The position numbers and the translations under genes are program-made. Shown here in pieces: positions 45,564 to 56,939 of a stretch of 64,000 nucleotides of DNA. The stretch is from assembly GCA_019119415.1 (NCBI GenBank), contig DWXB01000014.1, positions 1 through 64,000 on the forward strand, given 5' to 3'. The DNA comes from Candidatus Ligilactobacillus avistercoris (GTDB lineage Bacteria > Bacillota > Bacilli > Lactobacillales > Lactobacillaceae). The notes under the pieces were generated by a model that did no database searches, had not been told where the DNA came from, and worked only from the letters and a program-made list of their open reading frames with translations. Numbering within the stretch: the stretch's first letter is position 1; each line of letters begins with the position of its first letter.

Positions 45564-46931
45564 ATGAAAAAGGTTAGCGATTATCGGGATAAAAACGTTT
45601 TGGTGCTTGGATTGGGAAAGAGCGGGGTGAGTGCAGCTAAGCTTCTGCTACGTCTCGGCGCGCACGTGACGGTGAACGACCGGCAAACGCCGAAGGATCT
45701 AAAAGAGGTCACTGCGTTAGAAAAGGCGGGCGCCACTGTGGTGACCGGGAGTCATCCCCTTTCTCTCCTCGATGAGACGAATTTAGTGGTTAAAAATCCA
45801 GGAATTCCTTATGATAATCCGCTTGTTGCTGCTGCGGTCAAGCAGGCTATTCCCGTGATTACCGAGCCGGAACTAGGATACGTTGTGTCAGAGGCGCCCT
45901 TTGTTAGCGTTACGGGAACAAACGGGAAAACGACAACAACAACGTTAATTACAAAGATGCTTGATGAGTCGCTGAAGGGGCATGCCTATGCCGTTGGAAA
46001 CATTGGCGTTCCGGTTACGCAGGTGGCGCCGCAGGCAACGAATAATGACTACTTAGTAACTGAACTATCAAGCTTCCAGTTAATGGGGATTCAACGGCTC
46101 CACCCGCACATTGCGGTGATTACTAACATTTACACGGCACATACGGACTACCATGGTTCCAGGGAAAACTACGTGCGGGCTAAAATGAGGATCATGATGA
46201 ACCAAACGCCGGATGATTACCTTGTAATTAACTGGGACGATCCCGAGTGGCAGGAAATTAGCACACATACTGAGGCGCAGGTTGTTCCGTTTTCCAGGGA
46301 AAACCGAATTCAAACGGGCGCATACGAACAGGATGGAGAGCTATACTTCCGCGGCGAGCGGGTGATGGCGGCAGACGACATTAAGGTTCCCGGAAGTCAC
46401 AACGTTGAAAATGCACTCGCTGCAATCGCTGTTGCCAAGTTGATGAACGTTGATAATTCCGTTATAAAACACGTTTTGACCACGTTTAGTGGCGTTCGGC
46501 ACAGGACGCAGTACGTTACAACGATTAATGGGCGGGTCTTTTATAATGATTCGAAAGCGACGAATATTGAAGCAACGTTGAAAGCCTTGGCTGGTTTTAA
46601 GGACCACGTTGTTTTACTTGCAGGGGGATTAGATCGCGGGTTTACGTTTGAAAGGTTAGCACCCGCCATGCATAATAAGGTTGATACGTTAATAGTGTTT
46701 GGTGAAACGGCCGATTTGATTGCTGCTGCTGGGAAACAGGCGCAGGTTCCACGAATTATTCACGTTAAGGATGCCGTGGCGGCTGTTCCGGTTGCATACA
46801 AGCACAGTCAACCGGGAAGCACAATCTTATTGTCACCAGCGTGTGCAAGTTGGGATCAGTGGCCAACCTTTGAGGTTCGTGGTGATAAGTACATCGAGGC
46901 AATTGAGCAATTAAAGAACGAGGTGATCTAA
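45564..46931 (+). CDS. murD: UDP-N-acetylmuramoylalanine--D-glutamate ligase
   Basis: A 455-residue Mur ligase adding D-Glu to UDP-MurNAc-L-Ala. N-terminal GLGKSGVSAAKLL, P-loop VTGTNGKTTTTTL, and NDSKATN, LLAGGLDRG in the C-terminal domain. ATG at 45564 follows AAAGGAAG; a GTG three bases earlier is possible. murG starts on the very next base. Confidence 0.97.
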   Translation: MKKVSDYRDKNVLVLGLGKSGVSAAKLLLRLGAHVTVNDRQTPKDLKEVTALEKAGATVVTGSHPLSLLDETNLVVKNPGIPYDNPLVAAAVKQAIPVITEPELGYVVSEAPFVSVTGTNGKTTTTTLITKMLDESLKGHAYAVGNIGVPVTQVAPQATNNDYLVTELSSFQLMGIQRLHPHIAVITNIYTAHTDYHGSRENYVRAKMRIMMNQTPDDYLVINWDDPEWQEISTHTEAQVVPFSRENRIQTGAYEQDGELYFRGERVMAADDIKVPGSHNVENALAAIAVAKLMNVDNSVIKHVLTTFSGVRHRTQYVTTINGRVFYNDSKATNIEATLKALAGFKDHVVLLAGGLDRGFTFERLAPAMHNKVDTLIVFGETADLIAAAGKQAQVPRIIHVKDAVAAVPVAYKHSQPGSTILLSPACASWDQWPTFEVRGDKYIEAIEQLKNEVI

Positions 46932-48038
46932 GTGCGGTTAATTATTTCTGGCGGTGGCACAGGGGGACATATTTACCCTGCGTTAGCCTTGATTGAAACG
47001 GTTAAACAGCATGAACCTGATTCGGAAATTCTTTATGTTGGGACCGAAAAGGGGCTTGAGAGCCAGATTGTCCGGGATGCTGGGATTGCTTTTAAATCAA
47101 TTAAAATTCAGGGATTTAAGCGGGCGCTTTCATTCGAAAACGTCAAGACCGTCGCGCTTTTTTTGCGGAGTATCCAGACGGCAAAGAAGATTATTCGTGA
47201 ATTTGCACCGGATGTTGTTGTTGGAACTGGGGGTTACGTCTGCAGTGCGGTGGTATTTGCTGCGAGCCGATTACATATCCCGACAATGATCCACGAACAA
47301 AATAGTGTTGCGGGAGTTACTAATAAGTTTTTAGGACACTTTGTTGACAAGGTTGGAATTTGCTTCCCTGATGCTGCATCAGCTTTTCCCCAGAAGAAGG
47401 TTGTTTTAACGGGAAATCCACGCGCACAACAGGTGAGTCAGATGCACCCGACCGGACGTTTAGCAACCGAGTATGGGTTGACTGCGGACAAACCAACGTT
47501 GTTAATTTTTGGAGGATCACGGGGGGCCCTTCATATGAACGAAGCCGTGGCGGACGCGTTACCGTTGTTTGGCCAGCACCCGGAATATCAGGTCCTTTTT
47601 GCGACGGGGAAAGTGCATTACGACATGGTAATGGAACGGATTGGAAATAAGGTTCCGAGTAACGTAGTGGTGAAACCATACATTCCGGATATGCCCGCTA
47701 TTTTGCCGGAAGTTGCCTGCATTGTCGGCAGGGCTGGGGCAACAAGCCTAGCTGAAATTACGGCGATTGGAATTCCATCAATTTTAATTCCGAGTCCGTA
47801 CGTTACGAATGATCACCAAACCAAAAATGCTAAGAGTTTGGTTAACCGTGGTGCAGCAGAACTTTTACCTGAAGAGGGTTTAACCGGCAAAAAACTCTTT
47901 GCTTGTGCTAACAAATTAATGGCTGACGGGGCAAAACGGCAGGAGATGACTGTGAGGGCGCGGCAGGCAGGAATGCCGGATGCTGCTGATCGCGTATATG
48001 CAATCCTTCGTGGGCTAATTACCACAGCACAGAAGTAG
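46932..48038 (+). CDS. murG: UDP-N-acetylglucosamine--lipid I transferase
   Basis: A 368-residue GT-B glycosyltransferase making lipid II at the inner membrane face. [13 protein letters not shown] at the start, [14 protein letters not shown] and the sugar-nucleotide site [11 protein letters not shown] are present. GTG start directly after the murD stop, with GAGGTGAT before it. Confidence 0.97.
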   Translation: MRLIISGGGTGGHIYPALALIETVKQHEPDSEILYVGTEKGLESQIVRDAGIAFKSIKIQGFKRALSFENVKTVALFLRSIQTAKKIIREFAPDVVVGTGGYVCSAVVFAASRLHIPTMIHEQNSVAGVTNKFLGHFVDKVGICFPDAASAFPQKKVVLTGNPRAQQVSQMHPTGRLATEYGLTADKPTLLIFGGSRGALHMNEAVADALPLFGQHPEYQVLFATGKVHYDMVMERIGNKVPSNVVVKPYIPDMPAILPEVACIVGRAGATSLAEITAIGIPSILIPSPYVTNDHQTKNAKSLVNRGAAELLPEEGLTGKKLFACANKLMADGAKRQEMTVRARQAGMPDAADRVYAILRGLITTAQK

Positions 48039-48050
48039 GGGGGGATGAGT

Positions 48051-49094
48051 ATGGCAAACATTTTTCACCGCCCACACCGGGAAGAATTGACGCCCTGGGA
48101 ACGCGCAGAACGACGTAAAAAACGGGCAGAAAAACATCAAGTTAAGGAGGGGGTCACGAATGCCCCTCATAAAACGCCACTGTTCGTAAAAAAGCGTGAA
48201 AAAGGATCGTTGGAGTGGTTAAAGGCAAAAGCGAAAACAAAGCGTCCTCTAAAGCGGCAATCGCAGCATGATACTCCCACAAAAAAGGAGCCTCCAGTAG
48301 CCCAACAACCACTCCAGCCCATTGAACAAGCGCCAGTAAAAGAAGCGGAGGAGCAGTTACCGATAACTACGACACAGAAGTCCCCAAAGGAACCGCATCG
48401 GTTGTCGCGGGTCCGGCGGCGGACGCTGGTGCTGGTGTTTTGTTTTGCGGTTGCCGTAGTGGTTACGGTTATCAGCATTCTTCCGGTCAGCCGAATTTCT
48501 TCGGTTCGAGTAACGGGGACTGATAATGCAACGGGGCAAGCGGTTGTCCAGGCCAGCCAACTGCGCCCACATCAGTCGTTAATAACGGTTTATCCACGAA
48601 TGCTTACGGGCGACCGCCGCGTAAAGCGGGAGGTCAATTCTGTCCGGCATATAAGCGTGCGGCTTGTTGGGCGCCAGGTTGTTTTGCGGGTACAGGAATA
48701 CCCGATTGTTGGTTATCAGCGAAAGGCCGGCCAGTACTATAAGGTGTTGGCGAGTGGTGCCGTTGGTTTGACGAAGATTCGGCGAATTAACGGGAATTAT
48801 CCCATCTTTTATGGTTTTAAGCCACGCGAATTACGCGCGATGGCGGCTCAGGTAAACCGGTTGCCCGTAAAAGTGCGGCAAGCAATTTCAGAAATTCATG
48901 CACAACCAAACAGGGTTGATCCGCAGCGGGTTCACTTATACATGAATAGTGGGAATGAAGTTATTGCCCGGGTTGATACTTTCGCTACTAAAATGAAGTA
49001 TTATCCGGCAATTGCCGCTAAAATGAAAGCGAAGGGCGTCGTTGATTTTGAGGTCGGCGCATATTCGTACCCTTTTAGTGATAAAAACAAGTAA
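48051..49094 (+). CDS. divIB: Cell division protein DivIB/FtsQ
   Basis: A 347-residue protein: a long charged, Lys/Gln-rich cytosolic region (to about 117), one membrane segment (about 125-145) and an outer POTRA domain starting ISSVRVTGT followed by the beta domain. It bridges FtsL and the septal PBP. Start at ATG 48051, seven bases after GGGGGGG; ATG 48045 lies inside that spacing. Confidence 0.93.
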   Translation: MANIFHRPHREELTPWERAERRKKRAEKHQVKEGVTNAPHKTPLFVKKREKGSLEWLKAKAKTKRPLKRQSQHDTPTKKEPPVAQQPLQPIEQAPVKEAEEQLPITTTQKSPKEPHRLSRVRRRTLVLVFCFAVAVVVTVISILPVSRISSVRVTGTDNATGQAVVQASQLRPHQSLITVYPRMLTGDRRVKREVNSVRHISVRLVGRQVVLRVQEYPIVGYQRKAGQYYKVLASGAVGLTKIRRINGNYPIFYGFKPRELRAMAAQVNRLPVKVRQAISEIHAQPNRVDPQRVHLYMNSGNEVIARVDTFATKMKYYPAIAAKMKAKGVVDFEVGAYSYPFSDKNK

Positions 49095-49115
49095 AACTCT
49101 AGCGGAACTATGGTT

Positions 49116-49144
49116 TTGCGTCCTTGATTTGTGTATACTAAAAT
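49116..49144 (+). promoter_or_regulatory. Candidate promoter of ftsA-ftsZ
   Basis: TTGCGT, 17-base spacer, TAAAAT in the 129-base gap after divIB. A small CGGA/TCCG hairpin with five T follows at about 49161-49180. Confidence 0.4.
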
Positions 49145-49223
49145 TATGCAAGTTTAAGACCGGATATAGCGTCCGTTTTTACATTTAATTAGCAAGATAT
49201 TATAAAGATAGGAGGGCAATTTG

Positions 49224-50624
49224 ATGGATGATTCTGGAATTTTTGCAGGCCTTGATATCGGAACGTCAACCGTCAAGGTGATAATTGCAGAATATATCAA
49301 CAATCAAATTAATATTATCGGTTACGGTAATGCTCCATCTGCTGGACTTAGTCGTGGTGTGATTGTAGACATTGATCAGGTGGTCGGTGCTATTCAGTCT
49401 GTGGTTAAAGAAGCTGAGCAGCGTTCCGGGAAGACCATTTCAGAAGTTACGGTTGGGATTCCCGCTAATATGCTTCAGATTGAACGCTGTCGTGGCGTCA
49501 TTGCCGTAAGTTTAGCGGGTGATAGTGCGTCAAAAGAAATCACTTCGAATGATGTGTGGCGTGTAACCCAGGCTGCCTTGGTTCAAAACTTACCGCCTGA
49601 ACGTGAGGTCATTGATATTATCCCTGAGGAGTTCATTGTTGATGGCTTTGATGGAATTCAGGATCCGCGGGGAATGCTCGGTGTTCGGATGGAAATGGAC
49701 GGTATTATGTATACTGGTCCGAAAACAATCGTGCATAACGTTAAAAAGTGCATTGAACGGGCAGGCCTTGAAGTTAACGGAACGGTTGTAATGCCGTTAG
49801 CGGTAGCGGACGTTGCATTGACTGACGATGAACGTGATTTTGGTGCGGTAACGATTGACATTGGCGGTGGCCAAACAACAGCCGCTGTCATTCACGACCA
49901 TCAGTTGAAGTATACATACGTCGATCAAGAGGGTGGCGATTTTGTTACCCGTGATATTTCGGTCGTATTAAATACTTCGATTGAAAACGCCGAGCTTCTT
50001 AAGCAAAATTATGGTTATGCGGACACCACAATGGCCTCTAAGGATGATGTCTTCCCCGTTCAGGTTGTCGGTCAGCAAGAACCGCAACAAATTACGGAGG
50101 AATATCTTGCTGAGATTATTGAGGCGCGGTTAGAGCAAATCTTTGAAAAACTTCGGGATGAGTTGGAACAGGTTGACGCTTTATCACTTCCGGGAGGCGT
50201 TGTCTTAACCGGAGGAACGGCAGCATTACCTGGAATTAAGGAACTAGCGGAGGATGTTTTAGACGTGAACGTGCGCGTTTACGTTCCGCAGGAAATGAAT
50301 CTGCGGGATCCAAAGTTTACCGGGGTGCTGGGGTTGACCCAGTATATCGCACGGCAACGGGGGGTTGACCGGATTGTTAAGGACGCCCTTGCGAGCGATA
50401 ATTTCCAGGAACAGCCCCTTGATGATGAACCGGAAGGTGATGTTTCTGCTGATGAACGGCGTCCGCGGTCGTTTCGGCCGTTCCAATCACGGAAACGGGA
50501 GGACAAACCCGTCCGTGAGGCAACGCCAAAGCAACCGAGGGAAGAAGGCTCCTCAAAGATTGGCGCCCTGTTCCACCGGTGGTGGCAGAAATTATCTGAG
50601 TTCTTTGAACGGGCAATGGACTAA
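49224..50624 (+). CDS. ftsA: Cell division actin homologue FtsA
   Basis: A 466-residue FtsA that tethers FtsZ to the membrane. It has [11 protein letters not shown], the 1C domain, [10 protein letters not shown] and [10 protein letters not shown]. After an acidic/basic disordered linker (about 385-445) it ends in an amphipathic helix [12 protein letters not shown] for membrane binding. AGGAGGGCAATTTG precedes the ATG at 49224. Its stop is 20 bases before ftsZ. Confidence 0.96.
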   Translation: MDDSGIFAGLDIGTSTVKVIIAEYINNQINIIGYGNAPSAGLSRGVIVDIDQVVGAIQSVVKEAEQRSGKTISEVTVGIPANMLQIERCRGVIAVSLAGDSASKEITSNDVWRVTQAALVQNLPPEREVIDIIPEEFIVDGFDGIQDPRGMLGVRMEMDGIMYTGPKTIVHNVKKCIERAGLEVNGTVVMPLAVADVALTDDERDFGAVTIDIGGGQTTAAVIHDHQLKYTYVDQEGGDFVTRDISVVLNTSIENAELLKQNYGYADTTMASKDDVFPVQVVGQQEPQQITEEYLAEIIEARLEQIFEKLRDELEQVDALSLPGGVVLTGGTAALPGIKELAEDVLDVNVRVYVPQEMNLRDPKFTGVLGLTQYIARQRGVDRIVKDALASDNFQEQPLDDEPEGDVSADERRPRSFRPFQSRKREDKPVREATPKQPREEGSSKIGALFHRWWQKLSEFFERAMD

Positions 50625-50644
50625 TGAAAATGGAGGATGAAGGG

Positions 50645-51925
50645 ATGGAATTCTCAATGGATTCAAACGAAGTCGGCGCAAAGATTAAGGTCATTGGTGT
50701 CGGTGGCGCCGGTGGCAACGCCGTTAACCGGATGATTGAAGATGACGTTAAGGGTGTTGAATTTATCGTTGCTAACACGGATATTCAAGCACTGAAGAAG
50801 TCTAAGGCAGAGACGAAGATTCAAATCGGGCCGAAGCTTACGAAGGGACTTGGAGCTGGTTCAAACCCAGAAGTTGGTGAGAAGGCTGCCGAAGAAAGCG
50901 AAGATGCAATTGCACAACAGCTTGACGGCGCAGATATGATTTTTGTTACTGCCGGAATGGGTGGCGGAACCGGAACGGGGGCTGCTCCTGTTGTTGCCAA
51001 GGTTGCTAAGGAACAGGGTGCCCTCACTGTGGGGGTTGTCACCCGACCATTTAGTTTTGAAGGACCCAAGCGGGCAACCTTTGCCGCTGACGGAATTGCA
51101 AAGCTGAAGGAGCACGTCGACACGCTGGTAATTATTGCTAATAACCGGTTGCTTGAAATTGTCGATAAGAAGACACCGATGCTTCAGGCTTTCCAGGAAG
51201 CTGATAATGTTCTTCGGCAGGGTGTTCAGGGAATCTCTGACCTGATTACATCACCAGGATACGTTAACCTGGACTTTGCTGATGTTAAGACGGTTATGCA
51301 GGATCAGGGTTCTGCCTTAATGGGAATCGGGACTGCAAGCGGTGAAAACCGGACGGAAGAAGCTACTAAGGCAGCCATTCATTCACCGTTGCTTGAGGTT
51401 TCAATTGAGGGTGCTCAACAGGTGCTGTTAAACATTACCGGTGGTCCGGATTTGAGCCTGTTCGAAGCACAGCAGGCTTCCGATATTGTTGCTCAGGCTG
51501 CTAACGATGACGTTAACATCATCTTCGGGACGTCAATTAACGAGAACCTTGACGAGGATACCGTGATCGTTACGGTAATTGCTACCGGAATTGATGCTAA
51601 CGGTAAGAAAAAGATTGGGCGGCATAACCGTGGAAACCGCGGAAACGGCATGCAGCAGCCGGGGACTTCCCAACCACGGCAGAACGGAAACGGTGGAATG
51701 AACCAGGGGTCAAACCAGCAGTCCGACCCGTTTAACAACTGGAATTTAAACCGGGAAAACGGGAATAACCGGCAGGCGTTCCAAAATGAACGGGAAAATG
51801 CCTTCCGGAACATCCAAAAGGATGACTTCAATGTTTACAACGATCAGCAGAATAATGCTGACGCTAAGGCAAAAGAAGAAGACGAGTTAAGTAAGCCACC
51901 TTTCTTCCGTCACCGGAAGCGGTAA
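50645..51925 (+). CDS. ftsZ: Cell division protein FtsZ
   Basis: A 426-residue tubulin-like GTPase that builds the Z ring. [13 protein letters not shown], the tubulin signature [11 protein letters not shown] and the NxxD region are intact. A Gln/Asn/Gly-rich linker of about 80 residues leads to the C-terminal peptide [13 protein letters not shown] that binds FtsA and EzrA. ATG 50645 follows TGGAGG at 8 bases; ATGs at 50624 and 50630 precede it. Confidence 0.98.
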   Translation: MEFSMDSNEVGAKIKVIGVGGAGGNAVNRMIEDDVKGVEFIVANTDIQALKKSKAETKIQIGPKLTKGLGAGSNPEVGEKAAEESEDAIAQQLDGADMIFVTAGMGGGTGTGAAPVVAKVAKEQGALTVGVVTRPFSFEGPKRATFAADGIAKLKEHVDTLVIIANNRLLEIVDKKTPMLQAFQEADNVLRQGVQGISDLITSPGYVNLDFADVKTVMQDQGSALMGIGTASGENRTEEATKAAIHSPLLEVSIEGAQQVLLNITGGPDLSLFEAQQASDIVAQAANDDVNIIFGTSINENLDEDTVIVTVIATGIDANGKKKIGRHNRGNRGNGMQQPGTSQPRQNGNGGMNQGSNQQSDPFNNWNLNRENGNNRQAFQNERENAFRNIQKDDFNVYNDQQNNADAKAKEEDELSKPPFFRHRKR

Positions 51926-51950
51926 TTGAAGGAGGAGGGAATTAGCGAGG

Positions 51951-52205
51951 ATGATTGGCCAAATTATTCAGGTTCTTTTTGAATTGTATTCAACGCTGAT
52001 CTTGGTGTACTGCATTATGTCCTGGTTCCCGAATGCTTATCAAACAAAGCTGGGCCAATTATTGGTGCGTCTTTGTCAGCCATACCTTGAGATTTTTGAG
52101 CGGTTTATTCCACCGGTTTTCGGGATTTCATTTGCTCCGTGGGTGGGGTTGATTGCCTTACAATTTATCGAGTATGGTGTATTTGCCATTTTGCGGATAT
52201 TGTAG
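51951..52205 (+). CDS. ylmG: YggT-family membrane protein (YlmG)
   Basis: An 84-residue protein with two membrane segments and the family motif IMSWFPNAYQTKLGQLL...PYLEIFERFIPP. It is usually the third gene after ftsZ, with ylmE and sepF between; here it follows ftsZ by 25 bases. A strong ribosome site GGAGGAGGG (51931-51938) is 12 bases from the ATG, with a nearer GCGAGG. Function in division or membrane organisation is not settled. Confidence 0.9.
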   Translation: MIGQIIQVLFELYSTLILVYCIMSWFPNAYQTKLGQLLVRLCQPYLEIFERFIPPVFGISFAPWVGLIALQFIEYGVFAILRIL

Positions 52206-52211
52206 TAGAGC

Positions 52212-52994
52212 ATGAACGCAAATATTTATCAGCATTTCCGCCCCGCCGAGCGGCCGTTAATCGACCAGCTCAGCGGGGTGGTTGCACAAGCGGAAAGTGA
52301 ATACCGGCCGGTAACGACACACTTTCTTGATCCGCGGGCACAGTATATTTTACAAACGCTTGTCGGGGGGAGTGCCGTAAAGGTGGCTTTTTCTGGAGGC
52401 TATTCGGGGGCGGAACGTTGTCGCGCGATTGTTTTTCCGGATTACTTTTCCCCGGAAAACGCTGACTTTGCGATTACCCCGCTTACAATTCGGTACCCAG
52501 TTAAATTCGCCACGTTAGCACACCGTCAGGTTTTAGGAACGCTGGTTAATAGTGGAATTGAGCGGGACGTGTTGGGCGATATCATTAGTGATGGAACCAC
52601 CTGGCAGTTTATGTGTGAGCGGGGGATTGCAGCATACTTACAAGCGCAGGTTGAGCGCATTGGCCCAGTTAAGGTGAATTTAGTTCCTGCAACTGCAGTA
52701 ATTCGCCCCCAAAATGATTGGCAGCCAATGCAGATAACCATTGCTTCGGTTCGCCTTGATGCGGTTATTGCTGCTGTTTTTAACTTTTCCCGCCAACGGG
52801 CCAAGGAAGTCCTCAGCCGCCAATATGTGCGGGTGAACTGGAGTGTGGTTGATCAGGGTGACTATTCCGTGGCCGAATATGATATTATTTCTGTAAGAAG
52901 AGCGGGTCGGTTTCGTATTACTCGTGTGGCCCCGGAGCGAACTAAAAAAGGAAAACTCCGGGTTAGTGGTGAGGTGATCCACAGCCGGCGGTGA
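52212..52994 (+). CDS. ylmH: S4-domain RNA-binding protein YlmH
   Basis: A 260-residue protein with a C-terminal S4 RNA-binding domain (about 180-245, VRLDAVIAAVFNFSRQRAKEVL). YlmH relatives bind ribosomes or stalled 50S subunits (RqcP2-like rescue). It lies between yggT and divIVA as in other Firmicutes, 6 bases after yggT. Confidence 0.92.
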   Translation: MNANIYQHFRPAERPLIDQLSGVVAQAESEYRPVTTHFLDPRAQYILQTLVGGSAVKVAFSGGYSGAERCRAIVFPDYFSPENADFAITPLTIRYPVKFATLAHRQVLGTLVNSGIERDVLGDIISDGTTWQFMCERGIAAYLQAQVERIGPVKVNLVPATAVIRPQNDWQPMQITIASVRLDAVIAAVFNFSRQRAKEVLSRQYVRVNWSVVDQGDYSVAEYDIISVRRAGRFRITRVAPERTKKGKLRVSGEVIHSRR

Positions 52995-53056
52995 GCTTGC
53001 TTTTCTAGCTAAAAGGTATACGATTAACAAGAAGATAATTAATGGAGGTGTCGGGG

Positions 53057-53848
53057 ATGGCATTGACCCCAAGAGATATTCATAATAAGGAATTTCAGAC
53101 AAAGTTCCGTGGGTTTGATCAGGAAGAAGTTGTTGACTTTCTTGATCAGATTCAAAAGGATTACGAGGCTTCACTCCGGGAAAATGACCGGTTAAACGAA
53201 GAAATCCGGCAGTACGAAGAGAAGTTAAAGTACTTCAATGATTTAAAGGATTCACTGAACCAGTCAATTATTGTTGCCCAGGAAGCGGCTGATAAGGTGA
53301 AGGCCAACTCACAGCGGGAAGCCGACATCATCAACCGTGAAGCGCAAAAGCAGGGTCAGGACATTATTGACCAGGCAAATGAAAAGGCCCGTCACATTAT
53401 TGATGAAGCGGCTGCAAAGGCTAAGCAACTTGCCATTGAAACTGACGACCTGAAGAAGCAGGCGCGGATTTTCCGGCAGAAGTTACAGGTAATGCTGGAA
53501 TCACAGCTTGAAGTTGTCAAGGGGAGCGAATGGGATGAGATTCTGAAGCAGGGTGATACAAGCACCTACGAAGAGATTCAGAATGCTATTCGTGAAGATG
53601 ATGCGATGAACAAGGAAGATGCCATGACGGTCCAGTCCTTCACGGCAAACGCCCCGCAAGAGCAGCAGGTTGCTCCGGATACAAATGATGAGCCAGAAAC
53701 TCCTGCTTCGGATGAAGCTCAGGCTGAAGTAAACGGCGGTGCTGATGACGACGAGGAACAGACGGTTGTTATTTTCCCTGACACGAATGATGAGCCAGCT
53801 GGGCGCCACTACAGCCAGGGTAACGTCGTTGATGACGACGAACAGTAA
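53057..53848 (+). CDS. divIVA: Cell division initiation protein DivIVA
   Basis: A 263-residue DivIVA: conserved N-terminal LTPRDIHNKEFQTKFRGFDQ that senses membrane curvature, then coiled coils to about residue 165 and an acidic, disordered tail with twice-repeated DTNDEPA. It recruits Min proteins and wall enzymes to poles and septum. ATG 53057 follows GGAGG; ATG 53042 overlaps it. Confidence 0.95.
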   Translation: MALTPRDIHNKEFQTKFRGFDQEEVVDFLDQIQKDYEASLRENDRLNEEIRQYEEKLKYFNDLKDSLNQSIIVAQEAADKVKANSQREADIINREAQKQGQDIIDQANEKARHIIDEAAAKAKQLAIETDDLKKQARIFRQKLQVMLESQLEVVKGSEWDEILKQGDTSTYEEIQNAIREDDAMNKEDAMTVQSFTANAPQEQQVAPDTNDEPETPASDEAQAEVNGGADDDEEQTVVIFPDTNDEPAGRHYSQGNVVDDDEQ

Positions 53849-53861
53849 TACTAATTTCCAA

Positions 53862-54077
53862 ACAGCAGCATGGAATGAACGTGATTAGGTTCAGCGAGCT
53901 ACGGTGGTGTGAGGTAGTCCTCCCTCCGTTCATTACCGATCGGTTGCTGGGATGTGGTTCTGAATAAATTAGGAACTGCCGGCTTAATGCCGTTATCTTT
54001 ACACTAAGGGGAGTGGTTACCACTCCTGAAGTTGGGTGGTACCACGAAAATCTCGTCCCGAGCGACGGGATTTTTTT
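53862..54077 (+). promoter_or_regulatory. T-box riboswitch upstream of ileS
   Basis: T-box sequence GGGTGGTACCACGA at 54034-54047, a GGAGTGGTTACCACTCC stem III, stem I with AATGAACG/CGTTCATT over a CAGCA/TGCTG base helix, and a terminator ATCTCGTC/GACGGGAT plus seven T. The loop between the two stem I helices reads ACCGATCGG, giving ATC as the Ile specifier. Confidence 0.93.
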
Positions 54078-54104
54078 GTACTCTAGAAGAAGGGAAAGAA
54101 ACTT

Positions 54105-56903
54105 ATGCGGATCAAAAAAACGCTTAACATGGGGAAGACAAAGTTCCCGATGCGGGGAAATCTTCCCGTAAAGGAAGTCGAGCGCCAAAAGCAGTGGGGA
54201 GACAATAAGGTTTATGAACAACGGCTGAAGCTTAACGAAGGAAAGCCCAGTTTTGTTCTTCATGATGGCCCTCCATATGCTAACGGTAACATTCACATGG
54301 GGCATGCCATGAATAAGATTTCCAAGGATTTCATTGTTCGTTCAAAGTCAATGATGGGATACTATGCCCCATATGTTCCTGGATGGGATACACATGGACT
54401 GCCAATTGAGCAACAGCTGAAGAAGGAAGGGATCGACCGGAAGACGCTCTCAGTTAATGATTTTCGGGAGAAGTGCCGGGAATACGCCCTTAAGCAGGTT
54501 GATAAGCAACGTGCGGACTTTAAACGGCTGGGAATTAACGCTGAGTGGGACAACCCGTACCTAACCCTCAAACCGGAATTCGAAGCGGCTGAAATCCGGG
54601 TCTTTGGAAAGATGGCTGAGCGGGGATTAATCTACAAGGGATTAAAGCCCGTGCGGTGGTCATGGTCCTCAGAATCTGCGCTGGCAGAAGCCGAAGTCGA
54701 GTATCATGACGTAACATCACCATCAGCGTTCTTTGCGGAACGGGTTATCGATGGCAAGGGCGTTTTAGCCAATGACCAAACGTACATGGTGGTATGGACG
54801 ACGACCCCGTGGACGATTCCGGCATCTGAGGGGATTACCATTGCGGCGGACTTTGACTATGCGGTGGTCACTCACGATGATGATGAGCGCCAGTTCGTAA
54901 TGGCTGCAGAATTGGTTAACAAGAACGCAGAACTCTTTGGGTGGGACAATGTCCACGTTGTTAAGACGGTTCGCGGTGCAGAACTCGAAAACGTTGTTGC
55001 GGCGCACCCGTTTGATGCTTCCCGCAAGTTAATTACCATGCTGGGGGACTTCGTGACTCTTGATGACGGAACGGGGTTAGTTCATACTGCTCCGGGTTAC
55101 GGGGAAGACGACTACATGGTCGGAAAGAAATACGGGCTACCGATTTTTGCTCCGGTGAATGACCAGGGTTACCTGACTGCCGAAGCAGGGGCCGATTTTG
55201 ACGGGGTCTTTTACGAGGACGCTAACGACATTGCGCTTAAGAAATTAGCTGATCAGGGTCTCTTATTAAAGTCCATGCCATACACGCATAGTTATCCGTT
55301 TGACTGGCGGACAAAGAAGCCGATTATTTTCCGGGCAACCCCACAGTGGTTTGCATCGGTTGATAAGATTCGTGATGAGATTCTTACTGCCCTTGATGAC
55401 GTTCAGTTCCATCCAGAATGGGGCCAGAAACGGCTGCATAATATGATTAAGGACCGGGGAGACTGGGTTATTTCCCGGCAACGGGTTTGGGGCGTTCCTC
55501 TCCCAATTTTCTATGGGGAAGATGGAGAAGCGATTATCACGCCTGAGACCGTTAACCATGTTGCCGATTTAGTTGCTGAACACGGTTCTAACGTATGGTT
55601 CGAGCGCGAAGCAAAAGACCTTCTTCCGGAAGGATTTACGAGCCCGCACTCACCAAATGATCAATTTACCAAGGAAACGGACATCATGGACGTGTGGTTC
55701 GATTCTGGTTCATCCCATCAGGGTGTTTGTGCCGAGCGGGACTACCTAACGTATCCGGAGGATTTAGTTCTGGAAGGTTCAGACCAGTACCGGGGATGGT
55801 TTAACTCCAGCTTAATTACGAGCGTTGCCATGACAGGAAAGGCACCGTATAAGGAAGTCATTTCCCAAGGCTTTACCCTTGACGGTAAGGGTCGGAAGAT
55901 GAGTAAGTCACTGGGGAACACGATTGTTCCGGAAAAGGTAATTAAGCAAATGGGCGCTGAGATTATCCGGTTATGGGTTCTTAGTGTTGATACGTCAGCA
56001 GACGTTCGGGTTTCGATGGGGAGTTTCCAGCAAATTGCTGAAAGTTACCGGAAGTTGCGGAATACGTTCCGTTTCTTGTTGGCCAATACGGCGGACTTTA
56101 ATCCCCAGGAAAACCACATTGCCTTCGATGACCTGACTCCGCTTGACCAGTACATGGAAATGAAGGTTAACCGGCTGACGAAGACCATCCTAGATGATTT
56201 TGCGACGTACAATTTCATGGATATTTACAAGCAAATTCTTAACTTTGTAACCGTTGACCTGTCGGCCTTTTACATGGATATTGCTAAGGATGTTATTTAC
56301 ATTGAGGCAAAGGACAGCCATGCACGGCGTTCGATGCAAACGGTAATGTACGATATCGTGGTTCGGCTGGCTAAGTTACTAACGCCGGTTATTCCGCATA
56401 CAACAGAAGAAGTTTGGGAATACTTGAAGGAACCGGAAGAATTTGCTCAGTTAGCCGAGATGCCAACGGTGGACCACCGGAATCATGAGGACCATGTCCT
56501 TGCCGATTGGGAGCAATTCATGAAAGTGCGGTCAGCCGTCCTTAAGGCGCTGGAAGAGGCCCGCGATGCGAAGTTAATCGGGAAGTCGTTTGAGGCACGG
56601 GTTAACCTCTACGTGGATGCTTCTGTACAGGAGTTAATTACGCGGCTTGAAGTAGACGTACGCCAGACGATGATTGTTTCACAGCTAGAAATGCACTCCC
56701 TTGATGAAGCGCCAGCAGACGCACTTCAGGGTGAGGGTGTTGCCGTTGTGGTTGAGCACGCTATCGGTGAAGTATGCCCGCGGTGCCGGATGTACCGGGA
56801 AGACTTAGGAACCGATAGCGAGTTGGCCCCGTTATGTGGCCGGTGTGCTGCGGTTGTTCGGCAGGATTTCCCGGAGGCTGTAACTGAAGGGCTAGAAAAG
56901 TAA
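54105..56903 (+). CDS. ileS: Isoleucyl-tRNA synthetase
   Basis: A 932-residue class Ia synthetase starting [18 protein letters not shown], the usual start for the family. HMGH motif in [13 protein letters not shown] near residue 60, editing domain, [11 protein letters not shown] near 600, and a C-terminal zinc finger CPRC...CGRC. Gly/Ala AAGGGAAAG before the ATG. Bacterial IleS1 type, expected mupirocin-sensitive. Confidence 0.97.
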   Translation: MRIKKTLNMGKTKFPMRGNLPVKEVERQKQWGDNKVYEQRLKLNEGKPSFVLHDGPPYANGNIHMGHAMNKISKDFIVRSKSMMGYYAPYVPGWDTHGLPIEQQLKKEGIDRKTLSVNDFREKCREYALKQVDKQRADFKRLGINAEWDNPYLTLKPEFEAAEIRVFGKMAERGLIYKGLKPVRWSWSSESALAEAEVEYHDVTSPSAFFAERVIDGKGVLANDQTYMVVWTTTPWTIPASEGITIAADFDYAVVTHDDDERQFVMAAELVNKNAELFGWDNVHVVKTVRGAELENVVAAHPFDASRKLITMLGDFVTLDDGTGLVHTAPGYGEDDYMVGKKYGLPIFAPVNDQGYLTAEAGADFDGVFYEDANDIALKKLADQGLLLKSMPYTHSYPFDWRTKKPIIFRATPQWFASVDKIRDEILTALDDVQFHPEWGQKRLHNMIKDRGDWVISRQRVWGVPLPIFYGEDGEAIITPETVNHVADLVAEHGSNVWFEREAKDLLPEGFTSPHSPNDQFTKETDIMDVWFDSGSSHQGVCAERDYLTYPEDLVLEGSDQYRGWFNSSLITSVAMTGKAPYKEVISQGFTLDGKGRKMSKSLGNTIVPEKVIKQMGAEIIRLWVLSVDTSADVRVSMGSFQQIAESYRKLRNTFRFLLANTADFNPQENHIAFDDLTPLDQYMEMKVNRLTKTILDDFATYNFMDIYKQILNFVTVDLSAFYMDIAKDVIYIEAKDSHARRSMQTVMYDIVVRLAKLLTPVIPHTTEEVWEYLKEPEEFAQLAEMPTVDHRNHEDHVLADWEQFMKVRSAVLKALEEARDAKLIGKSFEARVNLYVDASVQELITRLEVDVRQTMIVSQLEMHSLDEAPADALQGEGVAVVVEHAIGEVCPRCRMYREDLGTDSELAPLCGRCAAVVRQDFPEAVTEGLEK

Positions 56904-56939
56904 GAATTTGTCACAAAAATAACGAAGGTGGGGGATAAG

